Positions 32,665 through 40,431 are shown, counted from the first letter of the stretch. The stretch: DNA of 52,011 nt from Dyella sp. ASV24 (GCF_016428905.1 NZ_JAELTQ010000019.1:1-52011); one strand, 5' to 3'. Notes: generated from the sequence alone by a model not told the origin. Numbers and translations are program-made.

Positions 32665-32976
32665 GTGATCGTTGAGTACATTCGTTACAAGTTATCCCCG
32701 GCAACGTGCCCTGCCTTTGAGGCCGACTATGCGCGTGCAGCCACGAGTCTCGCCGCCAGTCCATTCTGCCTAGGGTACGAACTGAGTCGTTGCACGGATG
32801 AAGCTGGCGTCTACGTGCTTCGTATCCGGTGGACCTCAGCAGAAGACCATATGCAGGGGTTTCGCCACAGCGAGCACTTTCCACCCTTTCTGGCTGCCAT
32901 ACGGCCCTACGTGCCCCAGATCGAGGAAATGCGCCATTACGAACTTATCGCTGTGGCGGGCGGCGCTTCCGTCTAA
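32665..32976 (+). CDS. Antibiotic-biosynthesis-monooxygenase-like (ABM) domain protein
   Basis: 103 residues from a GTG at 32665, chosen because AGGGAGAA lies about six bases upstream; the frame is open from 32557 without support. VIVEYIRYKLSPATCPAFEADYARAATSLAASPFCLGYELSRCTDEAGVYVLRIRWTSAEDHMQGFRHSEHFPPFLAAIRPYV is a dimeric ferredoxin-like ABM fold. Related small proteins act as quinone or polyketide monooxygenases or in heme breakdown. Divergent HxlR regulator suggests induction by quinones or electrophiles, an inference. Catalytic residues are not assignable. Confidence 0.8.
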   Translation: MIVEYIRYKLSPATCPAFEADYARAATSLAASPFCLGYELSRCTDEAGVYVLRIRWTSAEDHMQGFRHSEHFPPFLAAIRPYVPQIEEMRHYELIAVAGGASV

Positions 32977-33142
32977 GCGTGTAGACACTGCGAAGAACGA
33001 CGCAGTGGCTCCTGGCGGTGAGATCTCAACCAGCCCCAGGTGTGGGTGTTGGCACAGTCGATCGATAGATGGCATTCAGCGGTGTATTCCACAGCCAACT
33101 TATGCTCAAGTGTCACCCGAACAGCGGTCGATTTCGGGCGAT

Positions 33143-33168
33143 GCTCCGCTTTCGGCCTGACGCTGACG
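33143..33168 (+). repeat. Dispersed palindromic repeat, copy 5 (partly decayed)
   Basis: TCCGCTTTCGGCC left arm and loop clear, right arm changed to TGACGCTGACG. Lies 27 bp before the small cysteine-rich protein at 33196. First repeat of the cassette-like run. Confidence 0.55.
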
Positions 33169-33195
33169 TTGGGCGACACGACAGGGATGGTAGTG

Positions 33196-33450
33196 ATGAG
33201 TTGGTCAGAACAGGGTTGTGAAGCATGTAGGGCGGGTGTTCTCTCTGGAGAATGGTCACCGGAGACGGTGGCCCACACGGGCGGGACCAACCTCCCTCCT
33301 AGGAGAGTTTTGAGTAATCTTCAGGCCCACGCTTACCTTCATCATTGCGACCGCTGTGGTGCTTGGTGGGAATTTGGTGAGCGTTCCGCCGAAGTGATCA
33401 GTGAGGTAGAGGCGCGGCGGACGTATCAGTCCTATTTCGCGACACACTGA
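33196..33450 (+). CDS. Small zinc-ribbon-like hypothetical protein
   Basis: 84 residues. An N-terminal CEAC and a later HHCDRCGAWWEF suggest a zinc-binding knuckle pair, with conserved AYLHHCDRCGAWWEFGERSAEVISEVEARR. No named family recognised. ATGs at 33187 and 33196 both fit; the frame extends upstream to 33040 through the repeat. Its TGA is followed at once by the next repeat (33451), part of the orphan-gene cassette pattern. Confidence 0.6.
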   Translation: MSWSEQGCEACRAGVLSGEWSPETVAHTGGTNLPPRRVLSNLQAHAYLHHCDRCGAWWEFGERSAEVISEVEARRTYQSYFATH

Positions 33451-33472
33451 TGTCCGCTTTCGACTGCGGACT
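33451..33472 (+). repeat. Dispersed palindromic repeat, copy 6 (loop deleted)
   Basis: TGTCCGCTTTCGAC then GCGGAC: four to five bases of the loop/right arm are missing. It abuts the stop codon of the preceding gene exactly. Confidence 0.6.
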
Positions 33473-33512
33473 CTGACCGGGGGCAACTCAAGAACCGTAA
33501 GGGTGGGGGAGA

Positions 33513-33590
33513 ATGCCTACTTATGTACCGATGGTCGGTGGAATACTTGTGTGGCTTGTTGGGGGGATCTCATTCTTTACCGTGCAATGA
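33513..33590 (+). CDS. Possible 25-residue membrane peptide
   Basis: ATG at 33513 with AAGGGTGGGGGAGA immediately upstream encodes a single hydrophobic helix (MVGGILVWLVGGISFFTVQ). Its TGA overlaps the ATG of the next small frame (ATGA, 33587-33590). The coupling and the hydrophobic helices are the only support. Alternatively, a frameshift has split one two-helix protein. Confidence 0.35.
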   Translation: MPTYVPMVGGILVWLVGGISFFTVQ

Positions 33591-33724
33591 AGCGCGGGAG
33601 GCGCCGCTGGCCAGGCTTTCCATCGCGCAAAGAAATAACGTTGCTAGAGTGGTTGATGCTCGCCGGATGCTTGGCGCTGGCCATTGCTTGTTTTGCAACT
33701 ACGGCGATCCTGGCGCCTCAGTAG
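33587..33724 (+). CDS. Possible 45-residue membrane protein coupled to the previous peptide
   Basis: A basic N-terminus (MKRGRRRWPGFPSRKE) is followed by one membrane helix (WLMLAGCLALAIACFATTAIL). Starts by a four-base overlap with the 25-residue frame. Too short for family recognition. The next dispersed repeat begins three bases after its stop. Confidence 0.4.
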   Translation: MKRGRRRWPGFPSRKEITLLEWLMLAGCLALAIACFATTAILAPQ

Positions 33725-33727
33725 TAA

Positions 33728-33753
33728 GGTTCGCCTCCGACCCATAGCGGCAT
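33728..33753 (+). repeat. Dispersed palindromic repeat, copy 7
   Basis: CCGACCCATAGCGG core conserved, left arm altered. Ends 25 bp before the next gene (33779). Confidence 0.55.
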
Positions 33754-33778
33754 TCGATTTATCAAACAAAGGCGGTGT

Positions 33779-34180
33779 ATGAGCTGCGACTACGGAGTGT
33801 GGTTTCCTTACCGGCGCCTGTCTTCTGCCGATGCTGGCAGCTTGTACTTAAGCCTGTGCGAAGGACGCTCGGGTCTTGTTGATGCACACCCTTCGGTGAC
33901 AGCTTTTTACGATGAACTGGTGAGGAAGCATCCAGAAATAGACGATGTTCCAGAAGAGCGAATTGACGACCAGGACTATTGTCCGTGGAGCTGTGCCATA
34001 GACCGATCCCCGGGACATGTGATCGTGGCCTGTGTGTGGTCAAAGGCCGATTACGTTGGCGCCCTCATCCATGATCTGGCGACAAAACATGGCCTAGCCA
34101 TGTATGACCCTCAATCCGAACGCGTCTCCTACCCGGATGAGGTACCACGCTCGTCGAAGCCATGGTGGAAGCTCTGGTAA
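33779..34180 (+). CDS. Hypothetical soluble protein (orphan cassette)
   Basis: 133 residues with AAGGCGG upstream of the ATG. MSCDYGVWFPYRRL, then IDDVPEERIDDQDYCPWSCAIDRSPGHVIVACVWSKADYVGALIHDLATKHGLAMYDPQSERVSYP. The acidic centre and CPWSxxxDRSxGHVI-CVWSKADYV block look like a conserved domain seen in small proteobacterial orphan proteins; some such families are immunity proteins. No name can be given. Tyr-Asp near the N-terminus and two Trp near the C-terminus are notable. The function is unknown. Confidence 0.6.
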   Translation: MSCDYGVWFPYRRLSSADAGSLYLSLCEGRSGLVDAHPSVTAFYDELVRKHPEIDDVPEERIDDQDYCPWSCAIDRSPGHVIVACVWSKADYVGALIHDLATKHGLAMYDPQSERVSYPDEVPRSSKPWWKLW

Positions 34181-34220
34181 AAAGGGCCTGCTTTGGTCCT
34201 TACGTGATAAGACTTCGTCC

Positions 34221-34847
34221 ATGATAGAGCCCCTTAAAACAGGCAGTCGACTGCTTCTTCGCGCAGTGTCTTGCTGGCGGATTCATGGAAACGCTGCACG
34301 AGGGTTTGCTCTGGGTTCTGTTTTTCTGGCTGTTTCGTACGCAGCCATGGCGGATAACGAGCGAGCGGTCTTTCCCACCTATGCAAACTGGGATGGGTCG
34401 TATAAATACGAGTACGTCATTACGGCCGAAATGGTTGATCGGGCCGCGAAGTGGAACCCGGCATCGGCGCCGACTCCGCCTCTATCCCGCACCGAGGCCA
34501 TTGCCAGGAGTAGGGGATGCATCGCCAAGATACCTCCGGGCCGGGTAGACCTAACTTTTCTGAGTGCAACGACCGAGGACTACTGGGCGCTGGCTGAAGT
34601 AAAGCTGCAAAAAGTCTTGGACGGTTGGGCGTGGACTATCTCGTACCAGCTGACTTCAAACGGCCCGATGACAGGTTACTGGCCAACCATGGATTGCTGG
34701 ATACTCATGGATGGTTCGGTCCTCACGCCACAGCCCGGATCGTTCCGTCTCTTTAAGTCCGCTTTCGGCCCGAAGCGGACATCTCATGAAAGACAGCCGG
34801 AAGGCCTGCCGCCCTCGGGGGGCCTCAATCAGGGAAGATGGGACTGA
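34221..34847 (+). CDS. Hypothetical secreted or membrane-anchored protein; 3' end made of repeat sequence
   Basis: 208 residues from the ATG at 34221; the frame is open from 34104. An N-terminal hydrophobic segment (FALGSVFLAVSYAAMA) acts as signal or anchor. The body reads NERAVFPTYANWDGSYKYEYVITAEMVDRAAKWNP and ends with WTISYQLTSNGPMTGYWPTMDCWILMDGSVL. The last 30 or so codons (SAFGPKRTSHERQPEG) are translated from a copy of the dispersed repeat, so the original C-terminus probably lay near 34755. No family recognised. Confidence 0.55.
   Translation: MIEPLKTGSRLLLRAVSCWRIHGNAARGFALGSVFLAVSYAAMADNERAVFPTYANWDGSYKYEYVITAEMVDRAAKWNPASAPTPPLSRTEAIARSRGCIAKIPPGRVDLTFLSATTEDYWALAEVKLQKVLDGWAWTISYQLTSNGPMTGYWPTMDCWILMDGSVLTPQPGSFRLFKSAFGPKRTSHERQPEGLPPSGGLNQGRWD
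34756..34781 (+). repeat. Dispersed palindromic repeat, copy 8 (inside a reading frame)
   Basis: Near-perfect copy: GTCCGCTTTCGGCCCGAAGC core plus GGACA. It is read through by the 34221 gene and ends 56 bp before the DUF6980-like gene. Confidence 0.75.
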
Positions 34848-35062
34848 TGTCAACGCACTGCTGTAGCGACATGGAAAGGCATGTTGAAATGACGTGCCCC
34901 GACCACCCCAATCCGCGGGACTGCCCGGATCGCGTGCTGAACTACTCCAGTGCGTCCAATGCGTACGGCCTCGTGATTCATGACGGGGGCTCATCGTCTT
35001 ATTCCATCCGCTATTGCCCCTTCTGTGGGGTAAAGCTGCCGCCGAGCAGGCGTAGCCGTTAG
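34838..35062 (+). CDS. DUF6980-like small cysteine-rich protein
   Basis: 74 residues (or 71 from the ATG at 34847, which overlaps the preceding TGA). HCCSDMERHVEMTC, HPNPRDCPDRVLNY, YGLVIHDGGSSSYSIRYCPFCGVKLP is the pattern of the DUF6980 family: paired cysteines including a C-terminal CPFCG knuckle, probably zinc-binding. AGGGAAG precedes the first ATG. Function unknown. Part of the repeat-separated small-gene run. Confidence 0.7.
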   Translation: MGLMSTHCCSDMERHVEMTCPDHPNPRDCPDRVLNYSSASNAYGLVIHDGGSSSYSIRYCPFCGVKLPPSRRSR

Positions 35063-35087
35063 GGCCCGGAAACTGTGAACATTGTTA

Positions 35088-35113
35088 CGTCGGCTTCCAA
35101 CCCAAATCAGACA
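35088..35113 (+). repeat. Dispersed palindromic repeat, copy 9
   Basis: GTCGGCTTCCAACCCAAATC core then AGACA; 20 of 26 positions match. 68 bp before the exported protein at 35182. Confidence 0.6.
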
Positions 35114-35181
35114 TTTTTGGCGCCCAGATTTTGCACACGAACTAAATAGAGTCTTGGCAGAACCCGTGGGGAGGATTGGGG

Positions 35182-35850
35182 ATGTCACGTGCAAGGGTCG
35201 GCTGCTTAATGATCTTCACAACACTCGTGACATCCGTTCATGCTCAAGACAACGGTTCTTGTGGTGCGAAAGATTGGGTTGGTAATGCGCCTGCGACGCG
35301 CATAGCCGCTTGGCGTGCAGGAGTTGTCACAGCGGGGAGTTCGATCGAGCTCAGGCTAACCTCTGATGGTTCGGACTCAGCATGTGGCGGTATATCTTGC
35401 TTCGCCCAGGGTGGAGTGTCCGGTGTGGAACTGTGCCGGGTGGGCAGGTCGGTTCTCGTTGAAGTGCCGTGGAAGGGCAAGTTGTGGACAAGGTCCGGCT
35501 GGATTCCTGCAACCCGTTGGCACACCACCGACAGTTCGCCTCGGCCGGTTGCCCGCTGGGTAGGTGTCTGGCAGAACGAGAGTGCAAAGATAACGGTTCA
35601 ATCCGTCAGTGACGGGCAGCTTGAGCTCAAGGCCCACGCGGTTAGAGGGTTATATGCAGACGTTGAAATCTACGGCGACTTTTCAATAAGTGGAAAGCCT
35701 GCCAACGGGATCCTTACATCAAAGGATGGTTCGGGTCCTTGTGAAGTATCCGTTCGCCTCCTGGGTGACTACATTGCTGCCGTAGACAACAATGCTTGTG
35801 GGGGCGAGGGCGTTACTTTTACGGGGATGTACAGGTTGCGACACCGCTGA
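35182..35850 (+). CDS. Hypothetical exported protein
   Basis: 222 residues from the ATG at 35182, with GGGGAGGA upstream. Signal peptide (RVGCLMIFTTLVTSVHA), then a mature region with several cysteines (GSCGAKDWVGN, SACGGISCFAQGG, VELCRVG) and a C-terminal half rich in beta-type residues (VARWVGVWQNESAKITVQSVSDGQLELKAHAV) reminiscent of lipocalin-like or bacterial lysozyme-inhibitor-type barrels. No family named. It sits among other repeat-preceded orphan genes, in a visibly AT-richer stretch. Confidence 0.6.
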   Translation: MSRARVGCLMIFTTLVTSVHAQDNGSCGAKDWVGNAPATRIAAWRAGVVTAGSSIELRLTSDGSDSACGGISCFAQGGVSGVELCRVGRSVLVEVPWKGKLWTRSGWIPATRWHTTDSSPRPVARWVGVWQNESAKITVQSVSDGQLELKAHAVRGLYADVEIYGDFSISGKPANGILTSKDGSGPCEVSVRLLGDYIAAVDNNACGGEGVTFTGMYRLRHR

Positions 35851-35900
35851 ACGTGATTAGATCTGGCGCCGAGCATAAGAGCGTGTTTGGCATCAGCGTA

Positions 35901-35926
35901 TGCCCGCCTTCGACTCGGAGTGGACC
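35901..35926 (+). repeat. Dispersed palindromic repeat, copy 10
   Basis: TGCCCGCCTTCGACTCGGAG core; about 40 bp before the small membrane protein at 35968. Confidence 0.6.
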
Positions 35927-35967
35927 TTCTCTTCAAGTAGTGTTGGCTTGTCGTAGTTCACGGAGGA

Positions 35968-36198
35968 ATGATGAAATGCGCAATGGGTTGCACTCTCGGC
36001 TTGACCTTTGCCGCGCTGGGTATCTTTCTTGGGATCTACTTTGCCTGGAAAGGCTTTTCTTCCGAACCTTACAGCGGAGTTGAGTTGGGCTCCTTCTGGG
36101 GTTACGCGGGCTGCTTTCTGGGTTGTTCTTGCGCCGTCATCGGGGCGTTGACGGGGCTTTGGCTAAGGAGCCATTCGCATAGATCGTCTCTCTCTTAG
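35968..36198 (+). CDS. Small two-helix membrane protein
   Basis: 76 residues. GGAGG lies just before tandem ATGs (35968 and 35971; the second has the better spacing). Two membrane helices, LGLTFAALGIFLGIYFAW and YAGCFLGCSCAVIGALTGLWL, separated by a short Ser/Gly loop, and a basic C-terminus. No family recognised. Orphan in the cassette-like run. Confidence 0.6.
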   Translation: MMKCAMGCTLGLTFAALGIFLGIYFAWKGFSSEPYSGVELGSFWGYAGCFLGCSCAVIGALTGLWLRSHSHRSSLS

Positions 36199-36212
36199 AG
36201 ACATAGCAGAAA

Positions 36213-36238
36213 ACGCCGCTTCCGATCAGGAGCGGACA
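36213..36238 (+). repeat. Dispersed palindromic repeat, copy 11
   Basis: GCCGCTTCCGATCAGGAGCG core followed by GACA; 33 bp before the DUF1161 gene. Confidence 0.65.
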
Positions 36239-36271
36239 TCCGCTGTTGAAACAAGCCCACAAGGAGGAGTT

Positions 36272-36643
36272 ATGAAGTCTCGTACGTTTGTTGCTGCGTT
36301 GACGCTGATGGCGTTGCCGGTGTTCGCCCATGCCTCATGCGACACGGTGAAGTCCGACATCGACGCGAAGATCAAAGCGAACGGTGTGAGCAACTACAGT
36401 TTGGAGGTAGTGGCTGCGGATCAGGCGGATAAGGGCGAAGGCAAGGTGGTGGGGCAGTGCGAGGGTGATAAAGCCATCGTGTACTCGCGCGGCGAATCCG
36501 CAGCGAGCGGCGGCGACTCCAGCCAAACGCCCAAGGAATCTCCTGCTGGGGCAGGTAAGTCGGGGTCTGCAACGACCTCTCCTGGTGCCACGTCGACGCC
36601 ACCACCTCAGATCGTCGGCCGGTCTGGTCAAACCGGCGGCTGA
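36272..36643 (+). CDS. DUF1161 family periplasmic protein with low-complexity tail
   Basis: 123 residues. Signal peptide (RTFVAALTLMALPVFAHA), then the DUF1161 domain: SCDTVKSDIDAKIKANGVSNYSLEVVAADQADKGEGKVVGQCEGDKAIVYSR, with its two conserved cysteines. The remaining 45 residues are a Ser/Gly/Pro/Thr-rich tail not usual for the family. AAGGAGG precedes the ATG. The gene is followed by a perfect intrinsic terminator. Function of the family is unknown. Last gene of the cassette-like run. Confidence 0.85.
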   Translation: MKSRTFVAALTLMALPVFAHASCDTVKSDIDAKIKANGVSNYSLEVVAADQADKGEGKVVGQCEGDKAIVYSRGESAASGGDSSQTPKESPAGAGKSGSATTSPGATSTPPPQIVGRSGQTGG

Positions 36644-36669
36644 TGGTCCGTCGTTTACGGAGCTGATCA

Positions 36670-36704
36670 ACGAGTGGCGGCCACTGGCCGCCACTCGTTT
36701 TTTT
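36670..36704 (+). terminator. Intrinsic terminator after the DUF1161 gene
   Basis: Perfect 13-bp stem (ACGAGTGGCGGCC / GGCCGCCACTCGT), loop ACT, then a run of seven T. Strongest terminator in the window; reading for the plus strand. Confidence 0.9.
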
Positions 36705-36713
36705 CAGAGCTGC

Positions 36714-38495
36714 TTACTGATTGGTCGTGGTGATGAAGCCCGGCGTGGCACCGATGAAGGTGCTGGCCGCCTGGATGTCGATGCTGCCCCAGCCCGTGGC
36801 GTTGTCACGGCCGGCGACGGCGGAGTAGTAGCCGTTGTTGCCCGTGGTCACGTCATGGAAGGGGAACTGGCTGGCGTAGGCGTACAGGGCCGGCGCGGCA
36901 AAGCCCATGCCGTTGTTGTTGGCCGATTCCAGGCGTGCCCAGACACCGACGAACAGCGGTGAAGCCAGGCTGGTGCCGCCGTTGGTGTAGTAGCCCGACT
37001 GCGAAATGCCCGAGGTGGAGCTCGCCGTGAAGTACACGATGATCGGCGAGTTGGTCCAGTCCGCATTGAATGCCACGTCAGGCACGCTGCGATAGGCATA
37101 GCTGCTCGACTGCCAGCTGGGCGTCGGTTCGGAGCTGCTCACACCGCCCCCGCTGTAAGGCCAGGAGGCCTCGGAGACGTAGCTGTCCGCGCTGGTGGTG
37201 TTGAGCGTGGTACCACCCACGGCCACGACGTACGGCGAGCTCGCCGGATAATTCACCGACAGCGTGGTGGTGCTGCCGTAGGCACCGTTCTGCGGCGCCG
37301 AGCCATTGAGCGGGCACGGGTAGGAACCGTTGTCGCCGGTGGCCGCCGAGAACGTCTGGCCTTGCGATACACCCAGCTTGAAGGCGGAGTCGGCGAAGCC
37401 CGGCGAGCCATCGCATTCCGGCAGACCCCACGACATGTTCGCCACCTTGGCGGTGTTGTCGCTGACCACCTTGTTGATCACCTGCAGCAGACCGCTGTTG
37501 CTGGCGCCACTGGAGCCGGTGCGCGAGCTGTAGGTTCCGCCATCGGTGTAGAACACCAGCTTCTGCACACTGCCGGCCACGCCGACGATGGCCTGAGCAT
37601 CCATGCCCCATTCGCCCTGACCGCTATCGTCCGTGCTGCTCTTGGTGGTGGTCGAAACAATGGCGGTGGGAACGGCGGTGATGCCCTGGCCGCTCTCGAA
37701 CTTGCTCAGGTCAGTCTGAGCGTTGGTCATGCTGCCCCAGCCGAGGACGGCCACCGTGGTCTTGCTCGCCGTGCTTGCGGTGCCGGCGTCATAAACCGTG
37801 GCGAACTCCTGCGGGTAATAGGCGTGTGCCTGCGAGTTGCCGGTGACCGACACCACCGTATAAGCGGGCTTGATCTGCGAGGCGGGCAGGGAGAACACGC
37901 GCGCCTGGTGAAGGGTGTTGAAGCCCAGCACTTGATCGACCACCGAGCTCAGTGCCGCCGGCACTTGCACACCGCTGGTGTTGGCAATGCCGTCACGGCC
38001 GCGGCGGCTGAAGTGGCCGATGGAGGTGCGGAAGGCATTGCGGGCCGTGCCCACGGTGCCATCGGCAGTCACCAGCAACCGGTTCGATGCAATCTGGACG
38101 TTGGTGAAGCCTTGCTTGGTCAGGTAGTCAGCGACCTGTTGGGCCTGTTGCTGAGTCGGCGCGAACAGCTCGGTGCTGCTCTGACTATTGAGGAACTGGT
38201 GAAAGGACGGGCTGCCGGGATGGAACAGTTCCTTGAGGTAGCTGTCCAGCACATCTTCGTTGCGCAGCTTCAGGCTCACCGTGATCGACACCGATTCCTG
38301 ATCGGCGGCATAGCCGCTGAAGGTGGCGTCACCGGTATACGGTGCGTGGGTCCGCGTCATGGCCCATGCCGTGGTGCTGGCATCGGAGGCGGGGGCGGCG
38401 ATCAGTGCGGCTGGCAATCCCAGTGCAACAGCCAGCATGGTGGCCAGGTACCCCTGTGCGAGGGCACGCGATGTGCCCTTTACGGCCTTACTCAT
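36714..38495 (-). CDS. S53 (sedolisin/kumamolisin-type) secreted serine-carboxyl peptidase
   Basis: 593 residues from the ATG at 38495 (GGGGAG eight bases upstream). Signal peptide, then a pro-kumamolisin activation domain (about 45-190; SITVSLKLRNEDVLDSYLKELFHPGSPSFHQFLN). The catalytic domain shows GEWGMDAQAIVGVAG (Glu and Asp of the triad), MSWGLPECDGS, FSAATGDNGSYPCP (oxyanion Asp region), and GGTSLASPLFVGVWAR (nucleophile Ser). A C-terminal calcium site is formed around PFHDVTTGNNGYYSAVAGRDNATGWGSID. Sedolisins work extracellularly at acid pH. All key residues are present, so it should be active after autocleavage. Substrate is bulk protein. Confidence 0.94.
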   Translation of the reverse strand: MSKAVKGTSRALAQGYLATMLAVALGLPAALIAAPASDASTTAWAMTRTHAPYTGDATFSGYAADQESVSITVSLKLRNEDVLDSYLKELFHPGSPSFHQFLNSQSSTELFAPTQQQAQQVADYLTKQGFTNVQIASNRLLVTADGTVGTARNAFRTSIGHFSRRGRDGIANTSGVQVPAALSSVVDQVLGFNTLHQARVFSLPASQIKPAYTVVSVTGNSQAHAYYPQEFATVYDAGTASTASKTTVAVLGWGSMTNAQTDLSKFESGQGITAVPTAIVSTTTKSSTDDSGQGEWGMDAQAIVGVAGSVQKLVFYTDGGTYSSRTGSSGASNSGLLQVINKVVSDNTAKVANMSWGLPECDGSPGFADSAFKLGVSQGQTFSAATGDNGSYPCPLNGSAPQNGAYGSTTTLSVNYPASSPYVVAVGGTTLNTTSADSYVSEASWPYSGGGVSSSEPTPSWQSSSYAYRSVPDVAFNADWTNSPIIVYFTASSTSGISQSGYYTNGGTSLASPLFVGVWARLESANNNGMGFAAPALYAYASQFPFHDVTTGNNGYYSAVAGRDNATGWGSIDIQAASTFIGATPGFITTTNQ

Positions 38496-38884
38496 AAGCA
38501 ATAACTCCCCGTAATGTGGTTATGAATCCGACGTGCGATGCAGCGAACAACGGACCATGCGGACACGCATCTCCCCTGCGCCAGCACAGTCCAAGTGCCA
38601 GTGACGCATGGTCCAGTCATAGGGAATAAGCACGAATGCCGCGATCGCGGCACGTTCCAACACCCTGCTGCGAGTCGACTTATAGGGAGAAAAATGCGAG
38701 CAAATCGTGAAATGTATCGCTTTCGATATAGACCGTAAAAAATTACCTTTATAGAAATTTATTACGATGCTTAGTCGATTGATTTCACTGTCTTGCGCGG
38801 CGCTGACGGCAATAACTTTCGTTTTCCCTGGGCATGGCTGTTTTCGGCCCGTGGCACGCTTCAATGAATCCAAGGGAGGGGAGT
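38496..38884. other. Intergenic region upstream of sedolisin and an unknown gene
   Basis: About 390 bp. No gene is convincing; a frame at 38767 begins with a signal-like helix (LISLSCAALTAITFVFPGHG) but the remainder lacks support. It must hold the sedolisin promoter; AT-rich tracts near 38690-38765 fit. Confidence 0.35.
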
Positions 38885-39337
38885 GTGGCAACTCACGGAT
38901 TGGCACATTGGCGCCAGCAGGGACTTCTGTCTTTGTGGCGATACACCGGAGCGAATCGCTCCTACCAGGGCTGGCATATCTGCGCTGACGTCGCCGGATG
39001 CCAATCCCTGCTTGCGCTACTCGATGCGCTCCCAGAAGAGCCTTCGGCACCTTATCGGACGGTTTCTCTGTCGCCTCCTTCCCCGGCAATGCTGGCCGTT
39101 CCTGGAAGGATGTTCTCGGGCATTGAAACGGTGGCGAAGCTCCGCCTGGCTTATGTCGCTTCTTCTACTGATTGGTTGTTCGCAACTTCGCCGAATGTGG
39201 CAACTCTCACCATCGGGGAGTCGTGGCGCATCAAACTTCGCGAGGCGGCCATCGCACTGTCCACAGGCGGCGGCGATTTCCGCGTAGGTCCGGAAGACCG
39301 TGAACGGGGAATCTGGTTCTGGTGGTGGAGGCGGTAA
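38885..39337 (+). CDS. Hypothetical protein
   Basis: About 150 residues if started at the GTG at 38885 with GGGAGGGG upstream; ATGs at 38834 and 38864 are in frame. The C-terminal part, VSLSPPSPAMLAVPG, KLRLAYVASSTDWLFATS, VATLTIGESWRIKLREAAIALSTGGGDFRVGPEDRERGIWFWWWRR, has regular beta/helix alternation and a conserved-looking GGGDFxVGP and WFWW end, suggesting a real domain. Family not recognised. Nothing in the neighbourhood indicates a role. Confidence 0.55.
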   Translation: MATHGLAHWRQQGLLSLWRYTGANRSYQGWHICADVAGCQSLLALLDALPEEPSAPYRTVSLSPPSPAMLAVPGRMFSGIETVAKLRLAYVASSTDWLFATSPNVATLTIGESWRIKLREAAIALSTGGGDFRVGPEDRERGIWFWWWRR

Positions 39338-39655
39338 TGCTTTCTTGGGACGACGCAGGAATATCTGTCGTCGTCGGCGATGTCCGCCGACGAGCGCAAC
39401 ACCTCTGACGGCATACGTTCAGAACGTTATCTCGCAGAAGCTACGCGGCCCCGAGCAAAACGGCGTGCTGTGGACATGTCGCGATCTACCTACCCGCCCT
39501 CCGCCCTTCGCAAGAGATGGCGACCATGACCCGGTCACTCTGGCCCGTCTCCGGATTCGATCAGCGATTTTCGTGCATCCCTCTGCATCCGTTGGCTGCC
39601 TACGTTCGTATCTAACTGTGCTTCCAGCCGGAAGTCGCTAGCTACGGAGATGATC
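39338..39655. other. Intergenic, nothing clear
   Basis: About 320 bp between an unknown gene and the fasciclin gene. An open frame at 39300-39641 is the only long one and has low-complexity Gly then Arg/Pro content, so it is not called. Confidence 0.35.
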
Positions 39656-40240
39656 ATGAAAAGCAATCAACGCACGCGTTCTGTGCTGTTTGGCGCTGCC
39701 CTGGTGCTGGGCATCACGTCGCTTTCACCGTTAGTGATGGCGGGTGCCATGGATGCGCCTACCTCTGTGATGGTGGGCGGCGCCGCCATGTACCCCACCA
39801 AGAACATCATCCAGAACGCCGTGAACTCCAAGGATCACACCACGCTGGTGGCGGCGGTGAAGGCGGCAGGGTTGGTGGATACGTTGTCCGGGCCGGGCCC
39901 GTTCACAGTCTTTGCGCCCACCAACGAGGCCTTTGCGGCGTTGCCGGCAGGCACGGTCGACACTTTGCTCAAGCCTGAGAACAAGGCGAGCCTGGTCAAG
40001 ATCCTAACGTATCACGTGGTGCCGGGGCGGCTGACTGCGAAGGATCTGTCGATGAAGGTTGATGCGGGTGGTGGCAAAGCTGAGCTCAAGACAGTGCAGG
40101 GTGAAACGCTGACCGTGAGCAAGGACGGCGACAGCTGGGCTGTGACGGATACCAAAGGCAACACCGCGCACGTGACCATCGGCGACGTTATTCAGTCCAA
40201 CGGGGTGATTCACGTGGTCGACAAGGTACTGATGCCCTGA
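39656..40240 (+). CDS. Secreted fasciclin (FAS1) domain protein
   Basis: 194 residues from the ATG at 39656, with CGGAG six bases upstream. Signal peptide, then one FAS1 domain: NIIQNAVNSKDHTTLVAAVKAAGLVDTLSGPGPFTVFAPTNEAFAALPAGTVDTLLKPENKASLVKILTYHVVPGRLTAKDL, closing with GDVIQSNGVIHVVDKVLMP (H2 and C-terminal YH/I..V.LMP motifs). Such proteins mediate adhesion or act as extracytoplasmic stress effectors. The ECF sigma/anti-sigma pair downstream often has a FAS1 gene nearby, so sigma-dependent expression is plausible. Confidence 0.92.
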   Translation: MKSNQRTRSVLFGAALVLGITSLSPLVMAGAMDAPTSVMVGGAAMYPTKNIIQNAVNSKDHTTLVAAVKAAGLVDTLSGPGPFTVFAPTNEAFAALPAGTVDTLLKPENKASLVKILTYHVVPGRLTAKDLSMKVDAGGGKAELKTVQGETLTVSKDGDSWAVTDTKGNTAHVTIGDVIQSNGVIHVVDKVLMP

Positions 40241-40431
40241 GGGCCGCGTGCAAGTGTTGAGCGACCGATGTCGCCGTCACCTCCGAAGTGGTGCGGCGAC
40301 ATGCGGTGATCAATCCCGTCACGGCCTGCATGCCGACGCCAACTTGCCAAGTCTGCTTGCGAGGTCCCATGCTGAAGCAGGTGCTTGTTTCACCGGGTCA
40401 ACCCAGAAAGCCAGCGCAACAAGGCACATCC

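Noticed and set aside
33143-36643. Chromosomal integron cassette array with attC sites
   Set aside because: The repeats are about 26 bp and lack the RYYYAAC/GTTRRRY core sites and the length of attC elements; no integrase gene is present. The pattern is cassette-like, but not an integron as known.
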